Below the pieces are notes generated by a model, which was not told the DNA's origin, searched no databases, and worked only from the letters and a program-made list of their open reading frames with translations. Positions 25,497-35,611 of a stretch of DNA of 64,000 nt are shown here, in pieces (positions within the stretch are counted from its first letter, which is position 1; every line of letters begins with the position of its first letter). The position numbers and the translations under genes are program-made. The DNA comes from Oceanococcus sp041619555. GTDB lineage: Bacteria; Pseudomonadota; Gammaproteobacteria; Nevskiales; Oceanococcaceae. Where the stretch lies: assembly GCA_041619555.1 (NCBI GenBank), contig JBFKDQ010000009.1, forward strand, positions 23,591-87,590, written 5' to 3'.

Positions 25497-26576
25497 ATGG
25501 AAGCCCGCCAGAACCCACTGGGAACCGACGGATTCGAATTTGTCGAGTTCACCGCCCCCGATGCCGCCGGCATCGAACAGCTGCATCAGCTGTTCCGCAT
25601 CCTCGGATTCAGCGCCATTGGCCGCCATCGCAGCAAGGATGTAACCCTGTACCGTCAGGGCGACATCAATTTCATGGTCAACGCCACCCCCTATACGCAT
25701 TTCCATCAGTTTGCCCAGGTCCATGGTCCCTGCGCCTGCGCGATGGGCTGGCGCGTTGCCGATGCCCCCAAGGCCCTGAAGTACGCAATCGATCAGGGCG
25801 CCCACGAATTCATGGCGCCTTCGGGCTACATGGAATTGAAAATCCCGGCCATTTATGGCATCGGCAACAGCGTGCTGTATCTCAATGATCGCTATCACAA
25901 GCACTCCATTTACGATGTCGACTTCGTGCTGGACGAGGATCTCGATCCGACCCCGCAGGGGGTCGGCCTGCACACCATCGACCACCTCACCCACAACGTC
26001 GAACGCGGCAACATGAATGTCTGGTCCGGTTTTTACGAAACCATCGCCAACTTCAAGGAAATCCGTTATTTCGACATCGAGGGCAAGGTCACCGGTTTGC
26101 TGTCACGGGCCATGACCTCGCCCTGCGGCAAGATCCGCATCCCGATCAACGAATCCGCAGACGCGCAGTCGCAGATCGAGGAATTCCTGCGCCAGTACCG
26201 GGGCGAAGGGATCCAGCACATCGCCCTGGCCACGGATGACATTTACGCCACCGTGGAAGCCCTCAAAGCCAATGGCGTGAGTTTCATGGAAACCCCCGAC
26301 ACCTATTACGACCGGGTCGATGAACGCGTGCCTGGCCATGGCGAAGATCTGGAGCGGTTGCGCGAGCTGAACATCCTGATCGATGGGGCCCCGACCGCCG
26401 GCGGCGGCATCCTGCTGCAGATTTTCACCAGCACCGTCATTGGTCCGATTTTTTTCGAGATCATTCAACGCAAGGGCGATGAAGGCTTTGGCGAAGGCAA
26501 CTTCCGCGCATTGTTCGAATCCATCGAGGAAGACCAGATCCGCCGCGGCGTGATCCAGGCCGACAACGATGCGTAA
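25497..26576 (+). CDS. hpd: 4-Hydroxyphenylpyruvate dioxygenase
   Basis: 359 residues. Converts 4-hydroxyphenylpyruvate and O2 to homogentisate and CO2. Two vicinal-oxygen-chelate halves; the Fe(II) ligands are seen as His in GLHTIDHLT (about 164), His in QHIALATDD (about 243) and Glu in FFEIIQRKG (about 322), with the C-terminal GFGEGNFRALFESIE block. AGGAG lies 7 bases before the ATG at 25497. First gene of a five-gene operon with every junction overlapping. Confidence 0.96.
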   Translation: MEARQNPLGTDGFEFVEFTAPDAAGIEQLHQLFRILGFSAIGRHRSKDVTLYRQGDINFMVNATPYTHFHQFAQVHGPCACAMGWRVADAPKALKYAIDQGAHEFMAPSGYMELKIPAIYGIGNSVLYLNDRYHKHSIYDVDFVLDEDLDPTPQGVGLHTIDHLTHNVERGNMNVWSGFYETIANFKEIRYFDIEGKVTGLLSRAMTSPCGKIRIPINESADAQSQIEEFLRQYRGEGIQHIALATDDIYATVEALKANGVSFMETPDTYYDRVDERVPGHGEDLERLRELNILIDGAPTAGGGILLQIFTSTVIGPIFFEIIQRKGDEGFGEGNFRALFESIEEDQIRRGVIQADNDA

Positions 26577-27705
26577 CTGGATCCGCACCCCGCACCGCGA
26601 AGGCTCGATCTCGCGCCAGGCTCATGCCGACCTGCCCAGCGACGCGCCGTACGAACGGGAGATGGGCCGCTCCGGCTTTTTCGGCCCGACCGCCCATCTC
26701 CACCACAAGCGTCCTCCCACCGGCTGGAGTCGCTGGGACGGACCGCTGCGCCCGCGCGCCTATGACCTGAACCAGTTGCGCCAGCACGACACCTCACCCT
26801 GGGACGCGCCGGTCCTGCTCTCCAACCCGCACTGTCAGATTCGATACTGGCAGCTCGACGTGGAAATGCAGGCGCTGGCCCGCAATGCCGATGGCGACCA
26901 ACTGCTGTTCGTGCATCGCGGTGCGGCCGAACTGTTCTGCGATTTCGGGCATCTGAGCCTGCGCGATGGCGACTATCTGATCCTGCCGCGTGGCACGATG
27001 TGGCGGCTGAGCCCCCGCGAAACCTGCAGCCTGCTGATGATCGAAGCCAGCAATGACAGCTTCCAACTGCCGGACAAGGGCCTGCTGGGTCCGCAGGCGA
27101 TTTTCGACCCCGCGATGCTCGACCGTCCGAGCCTGAATCAGGCCTACTTTGATCAGCAAAGCGATGATCCATGGACCATCGAAATCAAGCGCCGCAACGA
27201 ACTGTCGCATGTGCATTATGACTACAATCCGCTGGACGTGATGGGCTGGCATGGCGACCTGAGTCCGGTGCGCATCAACTGGCGTGACATGCGCCCGCTG
27301 ATGTCCCATCGCTACCATCTGCCGCCCTCGGTCCACACCACTTTCGTCGCCGCCCGCTTCGTGGTCTGCACTTTCGTGCCACGCCCGATCGAATCGGATC
27401 CGGGCGCCCTGAAAGTGCCCTTCTTTCACAACAATGATGATTTTGACGAAGTGATTTTCTATCATGCCGGCGATTTCTTCTCGCGTGACAAGATCGAACC
27501 GGGCATGCTCACCTGGCATGCCTCCGGCTTTACGCACGGCCCGCATCCCAAGGCCTTCGCCGCCGGCGCCCGGGCGGCGCGCAGCATGACCGACGAAGTC
27601 GCGGTGATGGTCGACACCCGCGATGCCCTGCAGGCCGCCGGGACGCTGGACAAGGTGGAACTGGAAGACTACGCCGATTCCTGGCAACCGGAGAATGAAG
27701 CATGA
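26569..27705 (+). CDS. hmgA: Homogentisate 1,2-dioxygenase
   Basis: 378 residues, shorter than the 430-445 usual for Pseudomonas or animal enzymes, but similar to the compact form found in other bacteria. Iron ligands are visible in the cupin core: FFHNNDDFDEVIFYHAGDF (His and Glu) and LTWHASGFTHGPHP (His). The ring is opened to maleylacetoacetate. It overlaps hpd by 8 bases. Confidence 0.93.
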   Translation: MRNWIRTPHREGSISRQAHADLPSDAPYEREMGRSGFFGPTAHLHHKRPPTGWSRWDGPLRPRAYDLNQLRQHDTSPWDAPVLLSNPHCQIRYWQLDVEMQALARNADGDQLLFVHRGAAELFCDFGHLSLRDGDYLILPRGTMWRLSPRETCSLLMIEASNDSFQLPDKGLLGPQAIFDPAMLDRPSLNQAYFDQQSDDPWTIEIKRRNELSHVHYDYNPLDVMGWHGDLSPVRINWRDMRPLMSHRYHLPPSVHTTFVAARFVVCTFVPRPIESDPGALKVPFFHNNDDFDEVIFYHAGDFFSRDKIEPGMLTWHASGFTHGPHPKAFAAGARAARSMTDEVAVMVDTRDALQAAGTLDKVELEDYADSWQPENEA

Positions 27706-28745
27706 AGCTTGCCACCCTGGACAATGGCAGCCGCGACGGCGCCCTGGTAGTCGTCAGCCGTGACCTCAGCTGCAGCATCCCGGCCGGCGCCATCGCCCCC
27801 AGCCTGCAGTTCGCGCTGGACAACTGGAAAGACTGCGAACAAGCACTGCAGCGCCTGTCACAACGCCTGAACGAACAGCCCGGACTGGGCGAGACTTTCA
27901 ATCCGGCACGTTGTATGGCGCCGCTGCCACGGGCCTATCAGTGGGCCGATGGTTCGGCCTACGTCAATCACGTCGCTCTGGTCCGGCAGGCCCGAGGCGC
28001 CGAAATGCCACAGTCATTCTGGACCGAACCGCTGATCTACCAGGGCGGCAGCGATGCCTTTGTCGGCCCCCGTCAGCCCATCTCGATTGCCGATGCGGCC
28101 TGGGGCATCGACCTGGAAGCGGAAATCGCGGTGATCACCGATGATGTGGCGATGGGCAGCACGCCACAGCAGGCCGGCACGGCCATCCGGCTGCTGATGC
28201 TGGTCAATGACGTGTCCCTGCGCAATCTGATTCCCGGCGAACTGGCCAAGGGTTTCGGCTTCTTCCAGAGCAAACCGGCCACCGCCTTTTCCCCGGTCGC
28301 CGTCACCCCTGATGAACTCGGCGCAGCCTGGCAACACCACAAACTGCACCGACCCTTGCTCAGTTGGATCAACGACGCCCCGCTGGGGCGCCCCGATGCC
28401 GGCGTCGACATGACCTTCGACTTCGCCCAGTTGGTGGCCCATGCGGCCCGCACCCGCCACTTGCGTGCCGGCAGCATCATCGGCTCGGGCACCGTATCCA
28501 ATCGCGATGCCGATGGTGGCCCTGGCCGGCCGATCAGTGAAGGTGGTCTGGGATATTCGTGCCTGGCGGAGCTGCGAACGGTGGAGAAAATCCGCAGCGG
28601 CGAGATCCGCAGCAGTTTTCTGCAGTTCGGCGACCAGGTCAGAATCGACATGCATGATGACCAGGGCCGCAGTCTCTTCGGCGCAATCGAGCAGGCCGTC
28701 ACCCAGTACCAGCCGGATCAAGCGCATGGCCCTGACGCTCCATAG
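27702..28745 (+). CDS. fahA: Fumarylacetoacetase family hydrolase
   Basis: 347 residues. The last step of homogentisate breakdown, giving fumarate and acetoacetate. The catalytic core shows the metal-site motifs YVNHVALVRQARG, DLEAEIAVITDDV and NDVSLRNLIPGELAKGFGFFQSKPATAFSPVAV and SGTVSNRD. It belongs to the two-domain FAA hydrolases of about 330-350 residues seen next to HmgA, not to the longer animal-type enzyme. Overlaps hmgA by 4 bases. Confidence 0.92.
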   Translation: MKLATLDNGSRDGALVVVSRDLSCSIPAGAIAPSLQFALDNWKDCEQALQRLSQRLNEQPGLGETFNPARCMAPLPRAYQWADGSAYVNHVALVRQARGAEMPQSFWTEPLIYQGGSDAFVGPRQPISIADAAWGIDLEAEIAVITDDVAMGSTPQQAGTAIRLLMLVNDVSLRNLIPGELAKGFGFFQSKPATAFSPVAVTPDELGAAWQHHKLHRPLLSWINDAPLGRPDAGVDMTFDFAQLVAHAARTRHLRAGSIIGSGTVSNRDADGGPGRPISEGGLGYSCLAELRTVEKIRSGEIRSSFLQFGDQVRIDMHDDQGRSLFGAIEQAVTQYQPDQAHGPDAP

Positions 28746-29369
28746 CTACTGGCGCTCCAGCGCAGCCTGGCGGGTGCGTATCGCGCTGGAACTCAAGGGT
28801 CTGGACTATGAAATCCGGCCGGTCCATCTGCTCAAGGACGGCGGCGAGCAGCACCGGGCGGACTACCGCCAGCACAGCCCGGAAGGCCTGGTTCCCAGCC
28901 TCGTCCACGATGACTGGTCCCTTTCCCAGTCACTGGCCATCTGCGAGTATCTGGAAGCCTGCTGGCCCCAGCCCGCCCTGCTGCCCGCAGACGCCCGCGG
29001 CGCAGCACGCGTGCGCAGTTTCTGCGCGCTGATTGCCTGTGACACCCACCCCCTGAACAATCTGCGCGTCCTGCGCTATCTGGAAGACCCTCTCGGGCTG
29101 ACCGAAGACGCACGAAAACAGTGGTATCAGCACTGGATCGCGCGTGCCTTCTCCGCCCTGGAAGCCCGTCTGCAGGACCGCAGCAGCCGCTTTGCCTTTG
29201 CCGACACCCCGGGCATGGCCGAATGTTTTCTGCTGCCACAGCTGTACAACGCCCGCCGTTTCAACTGCCCCCTGCAGGCCTATCCCGGCCTGCTGGCCAT
29301 CGAGCAGGCATGCGAGAGTCTGCCCGCATTCCAGGCCGCCCATCCCGACCAGCAAATCGACAAACCGCA

Positions 29370-29373
<4 letters not shown>
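28726..29373 (+). CDS. maiA: Maleylacetoacetate isomerase (zeta-class glutathione transferase)
   Basis: 215 residues. N-terminal thioredoxin-like domain starts LHSYWRSSAAWRVRIALELKG, the zeta-class glutathione site with Ser-Ser; residues 80-210 are the helical domain with the HPLNNLRVLRYL block. It isomerises maleylacetoacetate to fumarylacetoacetate. The ATG lies 20 bases inside the end of fahA. Confidence 0.93.
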
Positions 29374-31331
<1,958 letters not shown>

Positions 31332-31371
31332 CGCCTCACCACCGGCTCAATCCTGGCATGTAGCGCCCGGA

Positions 31372-32442
31372 TCAGCGGCGTCCGAAACTTTGCAATCGCC
31401 ACAGCGCAATGCCCGCCAGCATTGCGGTTGGTCCCAGCGCCGCCGTCGCGGCGGGCCAGTCGAAGACCTGGCCCAGGCTGCCGGCAACCTCGTTCACCAC
31501 GTAAAAGCCAATGCCGATCATCACGCCAATGAACAGACGCTCGCTGGCGCCGGTATCCCGCAACGGCCCGAGCACGAATGGCACGGCCAGAATCACCATT
31601 ACCATCACCGTCAGCGGTGCCGCCAGCTTGCGCCAGAAGGCATATTTCGGCGCGGTTGCATCCAGACCGTTGTCCTGCAGATAGCGGATGTACTGAAACA
31701 GCCCGCGCAAGGACAGCCCATCGGCCTTCAACACGAACAACTGCAGCAATTCCGGTTCCAGTCCGATGTCCCATTCGCCCTGCGACTGATGCCGAATTTT
31801 CACCCCTGCCTCGTCGATTTCGGTCACCCGAAGATTGCGCGCCAGCCAGCGACCACCCTGGTAGACCGCCGCATCCATCGCCACCGTGCTGGTCAGACGA
31901 TGGCTGTCCCGGTCCACCCGCAAGGCGCGAATCCGACCCGCGGTGCGATGATCAGGCAAGGCCTCGACGCGAATGAAATGCTCACCCTGCCGCAGCCAGA
32001 TGGTGCGGCTGCTGGCACGGTCCTGGCCAAAGCGCGCCTGCACCGAGATTTCATCCGCCTTGTGCTGCGCTAAAGGCACGATGAATTCGCCCAGCAACAG
32101 CACGGCAACACCGAGCATCAATCCGGCCTTGGCCGCCGCACCTGCGATCCGCAGCACCGAAACGCCGGCGGCCTGGATCACCACCAGTTCACCTGCGGCC
32201 GCCAAGCCGCCCAGGCCCAGAATGGTGCTCAACAAGACGATCAGCGGAAACATCTGATACAGCAGTTCCGGCAGCTTCAGCAGGGTCACCAGCGTCGCGG
32301 TCAGCAAAGTGAACTGGCCCTGCCCCAGATCGTCAAGTTGCTCCACCAGGGTGACAAAACCGGAAATCCCGGTGAGCGCCAGCGCCACCACCACGCACAT
32401 GCCGAGCATGGCGCCACGCAGATGCCGGTCCAGAATCTTCAT
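31372..32442 (-). CDS. lptG: Lipopolysaccharide export permease LptG
   Basis: 356 residues. Three N-terminal and three C-terminal membrane segments around a periplasmic jelly-roll domain; starts MKILDRHLRG and has the YjgP/YjgQ blocks VEQLDDLGQGQF, QMFPLIVLLSTILGLGGLAAAGELVVIQAAG. With LptF and LptB it extracts LPS from the inner membrane. The ATG overlaps the lptF stop (ATGA). Confidence 0.95.
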   Translation of the reverse strand: MKILDRHLRGAMLGMCVVVALALTGISGFVTLVEQLDDLGQGQFTLLTATLVTLLKLPELLYQMFPLIVLLSTILGLGGLAAAGELVVIQAAGVSVLRIAGAAAKAGLMLGVAVLLLGEFIVPLAQHKADEISVQARFGQDRASSRTIWLRQGEHFIRVEALPDHRTAGRIRALRVDRDSHRLTSTVAMDAAVYQGGRWLARNLRVTEIDEAGVKIRHQSQGEWDIGLEPELLQLFVLKADGLSLRGLFQYIRYLQDNGLDATAPKYAFWRKLAAPLTVMVMVILAVPFVLGPLRDTGASERLFIGVMIGIGFYVVNEVAGSLGQVFDWPAATAALGPTAMLAGIALWRLQSFGRR

Positions 32443-33572
32443 GCGCGCTGCAGGCGGATGCGCTCGATCCAGCCTCCTCGCACCGCATACAGACGCAGGG
32501 CCACCAGCGCTACGAGCAGATGCACCCACCAAAGGCCGATCCAGGGCGGCAACTCGCCCGACTCCAGCCAGGCCTGGGCCACGCCGAGCAGATTGAAATA
32601 GACAATGTAGATCACGATCCCAAGCGCAACCTTGCTGTAACGACCGCTGCGGGCCTCGGTCTTGGACAGAGGCACCGACAGCAGGGCCAGCAGGAGCACG
32701 GCCAGGGGCGAGGACAGACGCCACTGCAGTTCGGCGATGTCCCGGGGGTCGGCGGAACCGATCAGATCAAAACTGGATTTGTTCGCCTGTCGGCTGGAAC
32801 GATAGATGAACTCGGGCGGCTCCATCGTCACTCCATGCTCGGCGAAATGCGTGATGCGGAACTGCGCCTCGCCGGGCACGCCATCCACCCGATAGCCGTC
32901 GAGCAGGACCAGGCTGCGCGCGCCGGTCTTCTCGTCCAGACGCTGCACGCCGCGCGGCGCCGTCACCACGCTTTCCCCGTCCACCTCCAGCAGTTGCACG
33001 AAGACGTCCCGGATCTCGGAGCCATCGGCCGCAACGGACTCCACATAGAAGACCCCGCGATCATCCGGCAATTCCCTGAAGCGACCCGGCTCGACCACTC
33101 CGAAACGCAGTTCCTGAGCCGCTTTCTTGGTCATGTAATCCACCGTTCGACCGGCCAGCGGACTGAGATACAGGCTCAACACGCCGGTCAGAACCGCCAG
33201 CACGAAGCCCAGGCGCATGAAGGGCCGGTACAGACGCCCCATGCCCACGCCACAGGCATGCATCGCGGCGATTTCGCTGTCGCGGTACATCCGCCCCAGC
33301 GCCAGCATGGAGCCAAGCAGCAGGGAAATCGGCGTCAGAATGGTGAGATATTGCAGGCTGGACAGCACCACGACCTTCCAGAGCAGGTCCGGCGGGATCG
33401 TGCCCTTCGCCGCCTCGGCCAGAAACCGCGCGAAGCGGGTGCTGAGCATGATCGCCATCAGCACGGCGGTCACCGCCAGCCAGGTGCGGCCGGCTTCCAG
33501 AAACAGATAGCGCTCGAGAATTTTCCGGCGCAAGCCGCTCTCCCTTGAGGTGTTGGTTCCACGCAGCGGCAT
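32439..33572 (-). CDS. lptF: Lipopolysaccharide export permease LptF
   Basis: 377 residues, partner of LptG. The core begins LERYLFLEAGRTWLAVTAVLMAIML and includes the SLQYLTILTPISLLLGSMLALGRMYRDSE block and a C-terminal set of three membrane segments. The exact start is uncertain, as some 15 residues precede the usual family start. Divergent from pepA, as in E. coli. Confidence 0.93.
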   Translation of the reverse strand: MPLRGTNTSRESGLRRKILERYLFLEAGRTWLAVTAVLMAIMLSTRFARFLAEAAKGTIPPDLLWKVVVLSSLQYLTILTPISLLLGSMLALGRMYRDSEIAAMHACGVGMGRLYRPFMRLGFVLAVLTGVLSLYLSPLAGRTVDYMTKKAAQELRFGVVEPGRFRELPDDRGVFYVESVAADGSEIRDVFVQLLEVDGESVVTAPRGVQRLDEKTGARSLVLLDGYRVDGVPGEAQFRITHFAEHGVTMEPPEFIYRSSRQANKSSFDLIGSADPRDIAELQWRLSSPLAVLLLALLSVPLSKTEARSGRYSKVALGIVIYIVYFNLLGVAQAWLESGELPPWIGLWWVHLLVALVALRLYAVRGGWIERIRLQRA

Positions 33573-33591
33573 CCGGGCCGCGCAGGTGCGT

Positions 33592-33597
33592 TATGAT
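33592..33597 (+). promoter_or_regulatory. Possible -10 box before pepA
   Basis: TATGAT sits 29 bases before the pepA start in the short lptF/pepA gap. No clear -35. Confidence 0.4.
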
Positions 33598-33625
33598 TCT
33601 AGGACACTTTTCCAGTTGTCCGGAT

Positions 33626-35104
33626 ATGAAATATCAAACCAAGGCCGGCGCGCCTGAAAAACAGCGCACCGCATGTCTCGTCCTCGCGGTCTTTGAACGC
33701 CGCAAGCTGAGCGTTCCGGCCCAGGCCGCCGACGCCGCCTGTGACGGCGCCCTCGCGCAGATCCTCGCGCGCGGCGACATCGACGGCAAGAGTGGCCAGA
33801 CCTTGCTGCTGCAAGCCATTGAGGGCATCGCCGCCGATCGAGTGCTGCTGGTCGGCTGCGGCAAACAGAAGAGCTTCGATGCTCGGCAATACCTCAAGGC
33901 CCAGGCCACCGCCGCCGCCGCGCTCGGCGCTCTGGGCGCCAAGGATTGCCTCAATACCCTGACGCTGCTGGAAATCTCCGGTCGCGACAAGGCCTGGGCG
34001 GTGCAGCATGCGGTGCTGGCGATGGACGCCCAGTTCTATCGTTTTGACGAGCTGAAAAGCGAGAAAGCGCCGGCCCGCACCCTGAAGACCGTGCAGCTTG
34101 CAATCTCGAACAAGAGCAAGGCGCTGGAACAGGCCTTAAGCCTGGGAGTCGCGACTGCGGCTGGCGTCGCCCTGAGCATGGATCTGGGCAACCGGCCGGG
34201 CAATCTGTGCACCCCCACGGACCTTGCGGAACAGGGCCTGAAACTGGCCAATCAGTACAAGACCATCGATTGCCGGGTGCTGGAAGAAAAGGAGATGGAA
34301 AAGCTCGGGATGGGTGCGCTGCTGTCGGTATCTCGCGGCAGCCGCGAACCGGCCAAACTGATCGTGATGGAGTACAAGGGCGGCGACGCATCGGCTACGC
34401 CGATTGCGCTGGTCGGCAAGGGCCTCACCTTTGATGCCGGCGGCATCAGCATCAAGCCATCGGCACGCATGGAGGAAATGAAATTCGACATGTGCGGCGG
34501 CGCGACCGTGTTCGGCGTGTTTCAGGCGCTCGCCGAATCCGATCTGCCCCTGCACGTGGTTGGCGTCGTGCCCAGTTCGGAGAACCTGCCGGACGGCGCC
34601 GCCAACAAACCGGGCGACGTGGTCACCAGCATGGCCGGACTGACCATCGAGGTGATCAATACCGATGCCGAAGGACGGCTGATTCTCTGCGACGCACTGA
34701 CCTATACCCAGCGCGAGTACAAACCGCGGGTACTGATCGACATGGCCACCCTGACCGGCGCCTGCGTCGTCGCCCTGGGCGAACATGCCACCGGGCTGTT
34801 CGCGAACAACCAGGAACTGGCCCAGAACCTGCTCGACGCCGGCGAGCAGAGCTGTGACCGCGCCTGGCAGATGCCCTTGTGGGAGGACTACCAGGCACAG
34901 ATCAAGAGTACGGTGGCGGACATCGCCAATGTCGGCGGGCCCGGCGCGGGCGCGATCACCGCGGCCTGCTTCCTGCACCGTTTCACCAAGCAGGCGAACT
35001 GGGCCCATCTGGATATCGCCGGCACCGCCTGGACATCCAAGAAGTACTCCACCGGTCGTCCGGTGCCCCTGCTGATGCAGTATCTCGCCCAGCAGGCCAA
35101 GTGA
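33626..35104 (+). CDS. pepA: Leucyl aminopeptidase PepA
   Basis: 492 residues, family M17. The N-terminal domain starts MKYQTKAGAPEKQRTACLVL like E. coli PepA; the catalytic domain has the metal-site Lys/Asp in VGKGLTFDAGGISIKP and the signature NTDAEGRL. A zinc exopeptidase, and in E. coli also a DNA-binding protein at carAB and cer. The ATG at 33626 is chosen by this alignment over an upstream start at 33545. Confidence 0.96.
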   Translation: MKYQTKAGAPEKQRTACLVLAVFERRKLSVPAQAADAACDGALAQILARGDIDGKSGQTLLLQAIEGIAADRVLLVGCGKQKSFDARQYLKAQATAAAALGALGAKDCLNTLTLLEISGRDKAWAVQHAVLAMDAQFYRFDELKSEKAPARTLKTVQLAISNKSKALEQALSLGVATAAGVALSMDLGNRPGNLCTPTDLAEQGLKLANQYKTIDCRVLEEKEMEKLGMGALLSVSRGSREPAKLIVMEYKGGDASATPIALVGKGLTFDAGGISIKPSARMEEMKFDMCGGATVFGVFQALAESDLPLHVVGVVPSSENLPDGAANKPGDVVTSMAGLTIEVINTDAEGRLILCDALTYTQREYKPRVLIDMATLTGACVVALGEHATGLFANNQELAQNLLDAGEQSCDRAWQMPLWEDYQAQIKSTVADIANVGGPGAGAITAACFLHRFTKQANWAHLDIAGTAWTSKKYSTGRPVPLLMQYLAQQAK

Positions 35105-35532
35105 CCCGGGTCAGCTTCTACATCCTGGAACAAGGAACGGCAGACGCGCGCGAGCGTTTCGTCTGCCGTTTGCTGGAACGCATCTATCAGGAGGGACAGC
35201 GGGTCTACGCCCATGTCCCCGATCCCTTGAGCCAGGGTCGGCTGGATGAACGCCTGTGGACCTTCCGGGACGACAGCTTTGTGCCGCACGACCATGAATC
35301 CACCGACTGCGACAGTCACATCGTCATTGGCAGCGGCACTCAACTGCCGCAGCGGCGCGAGGTCCTGCTCAATCTGGACATTGCCAGCGGCGAGCCACCG
35401 CAGTTCTTTGCCAGCTTCGAACGCATGCTGGAAATCGTCGCCGGCGACGAACGCGAACGCGCGCTGGCGCGGCAGCGCTACGGGTTCTATCGTCATCGCG
35501 GCTACGAACTGCAGACCCACAAAATCGCCTGA
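35101..35532 (+). CDS. holC: DNA polymerase III chi subunit
   Basis: 143 residues, with VSFYILEQG...RFVCRLLERIYQEGQRVYAHVPD and LDERLWTFRDDSFVPHD, the typical pattern of chi, which links the clamp loader to SSB. The GTG start overlaps the pepA stop (GTGA), a tight pepA-holC-valS arrangement. Confidence 0.95.
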   Translation: MTRVSFYILEQGTADARERFVCRLLERIYQEGQRVYAHVPDPLSQGRLDERLWTFRDDSFVPHDHESTDCDSHIVIGSGTQLPQRREVLLNLDIASGEPPQFFASFERMLEIVAGDERERALARQRYGFYRHRGYELQTHKIA

Positions 35533-35560
35533 GCCGCCAGGGTCACTCCGCCAAAGCCTA

Positions 35561-35566
35561 TATAAT
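35561..35566 (+). promoter_or_regulatory. Possible -10 box before valS
   Basis: TATAAT lies 45 bases before the valS ATG in the holC-valS gap; no clear -35. Confidence 0.45.
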
Positions 35567-35611
35567 CAGCGACTTTTCGTCGCCGCCTGAAACGCAGAGT
35601 CAAGAATACGC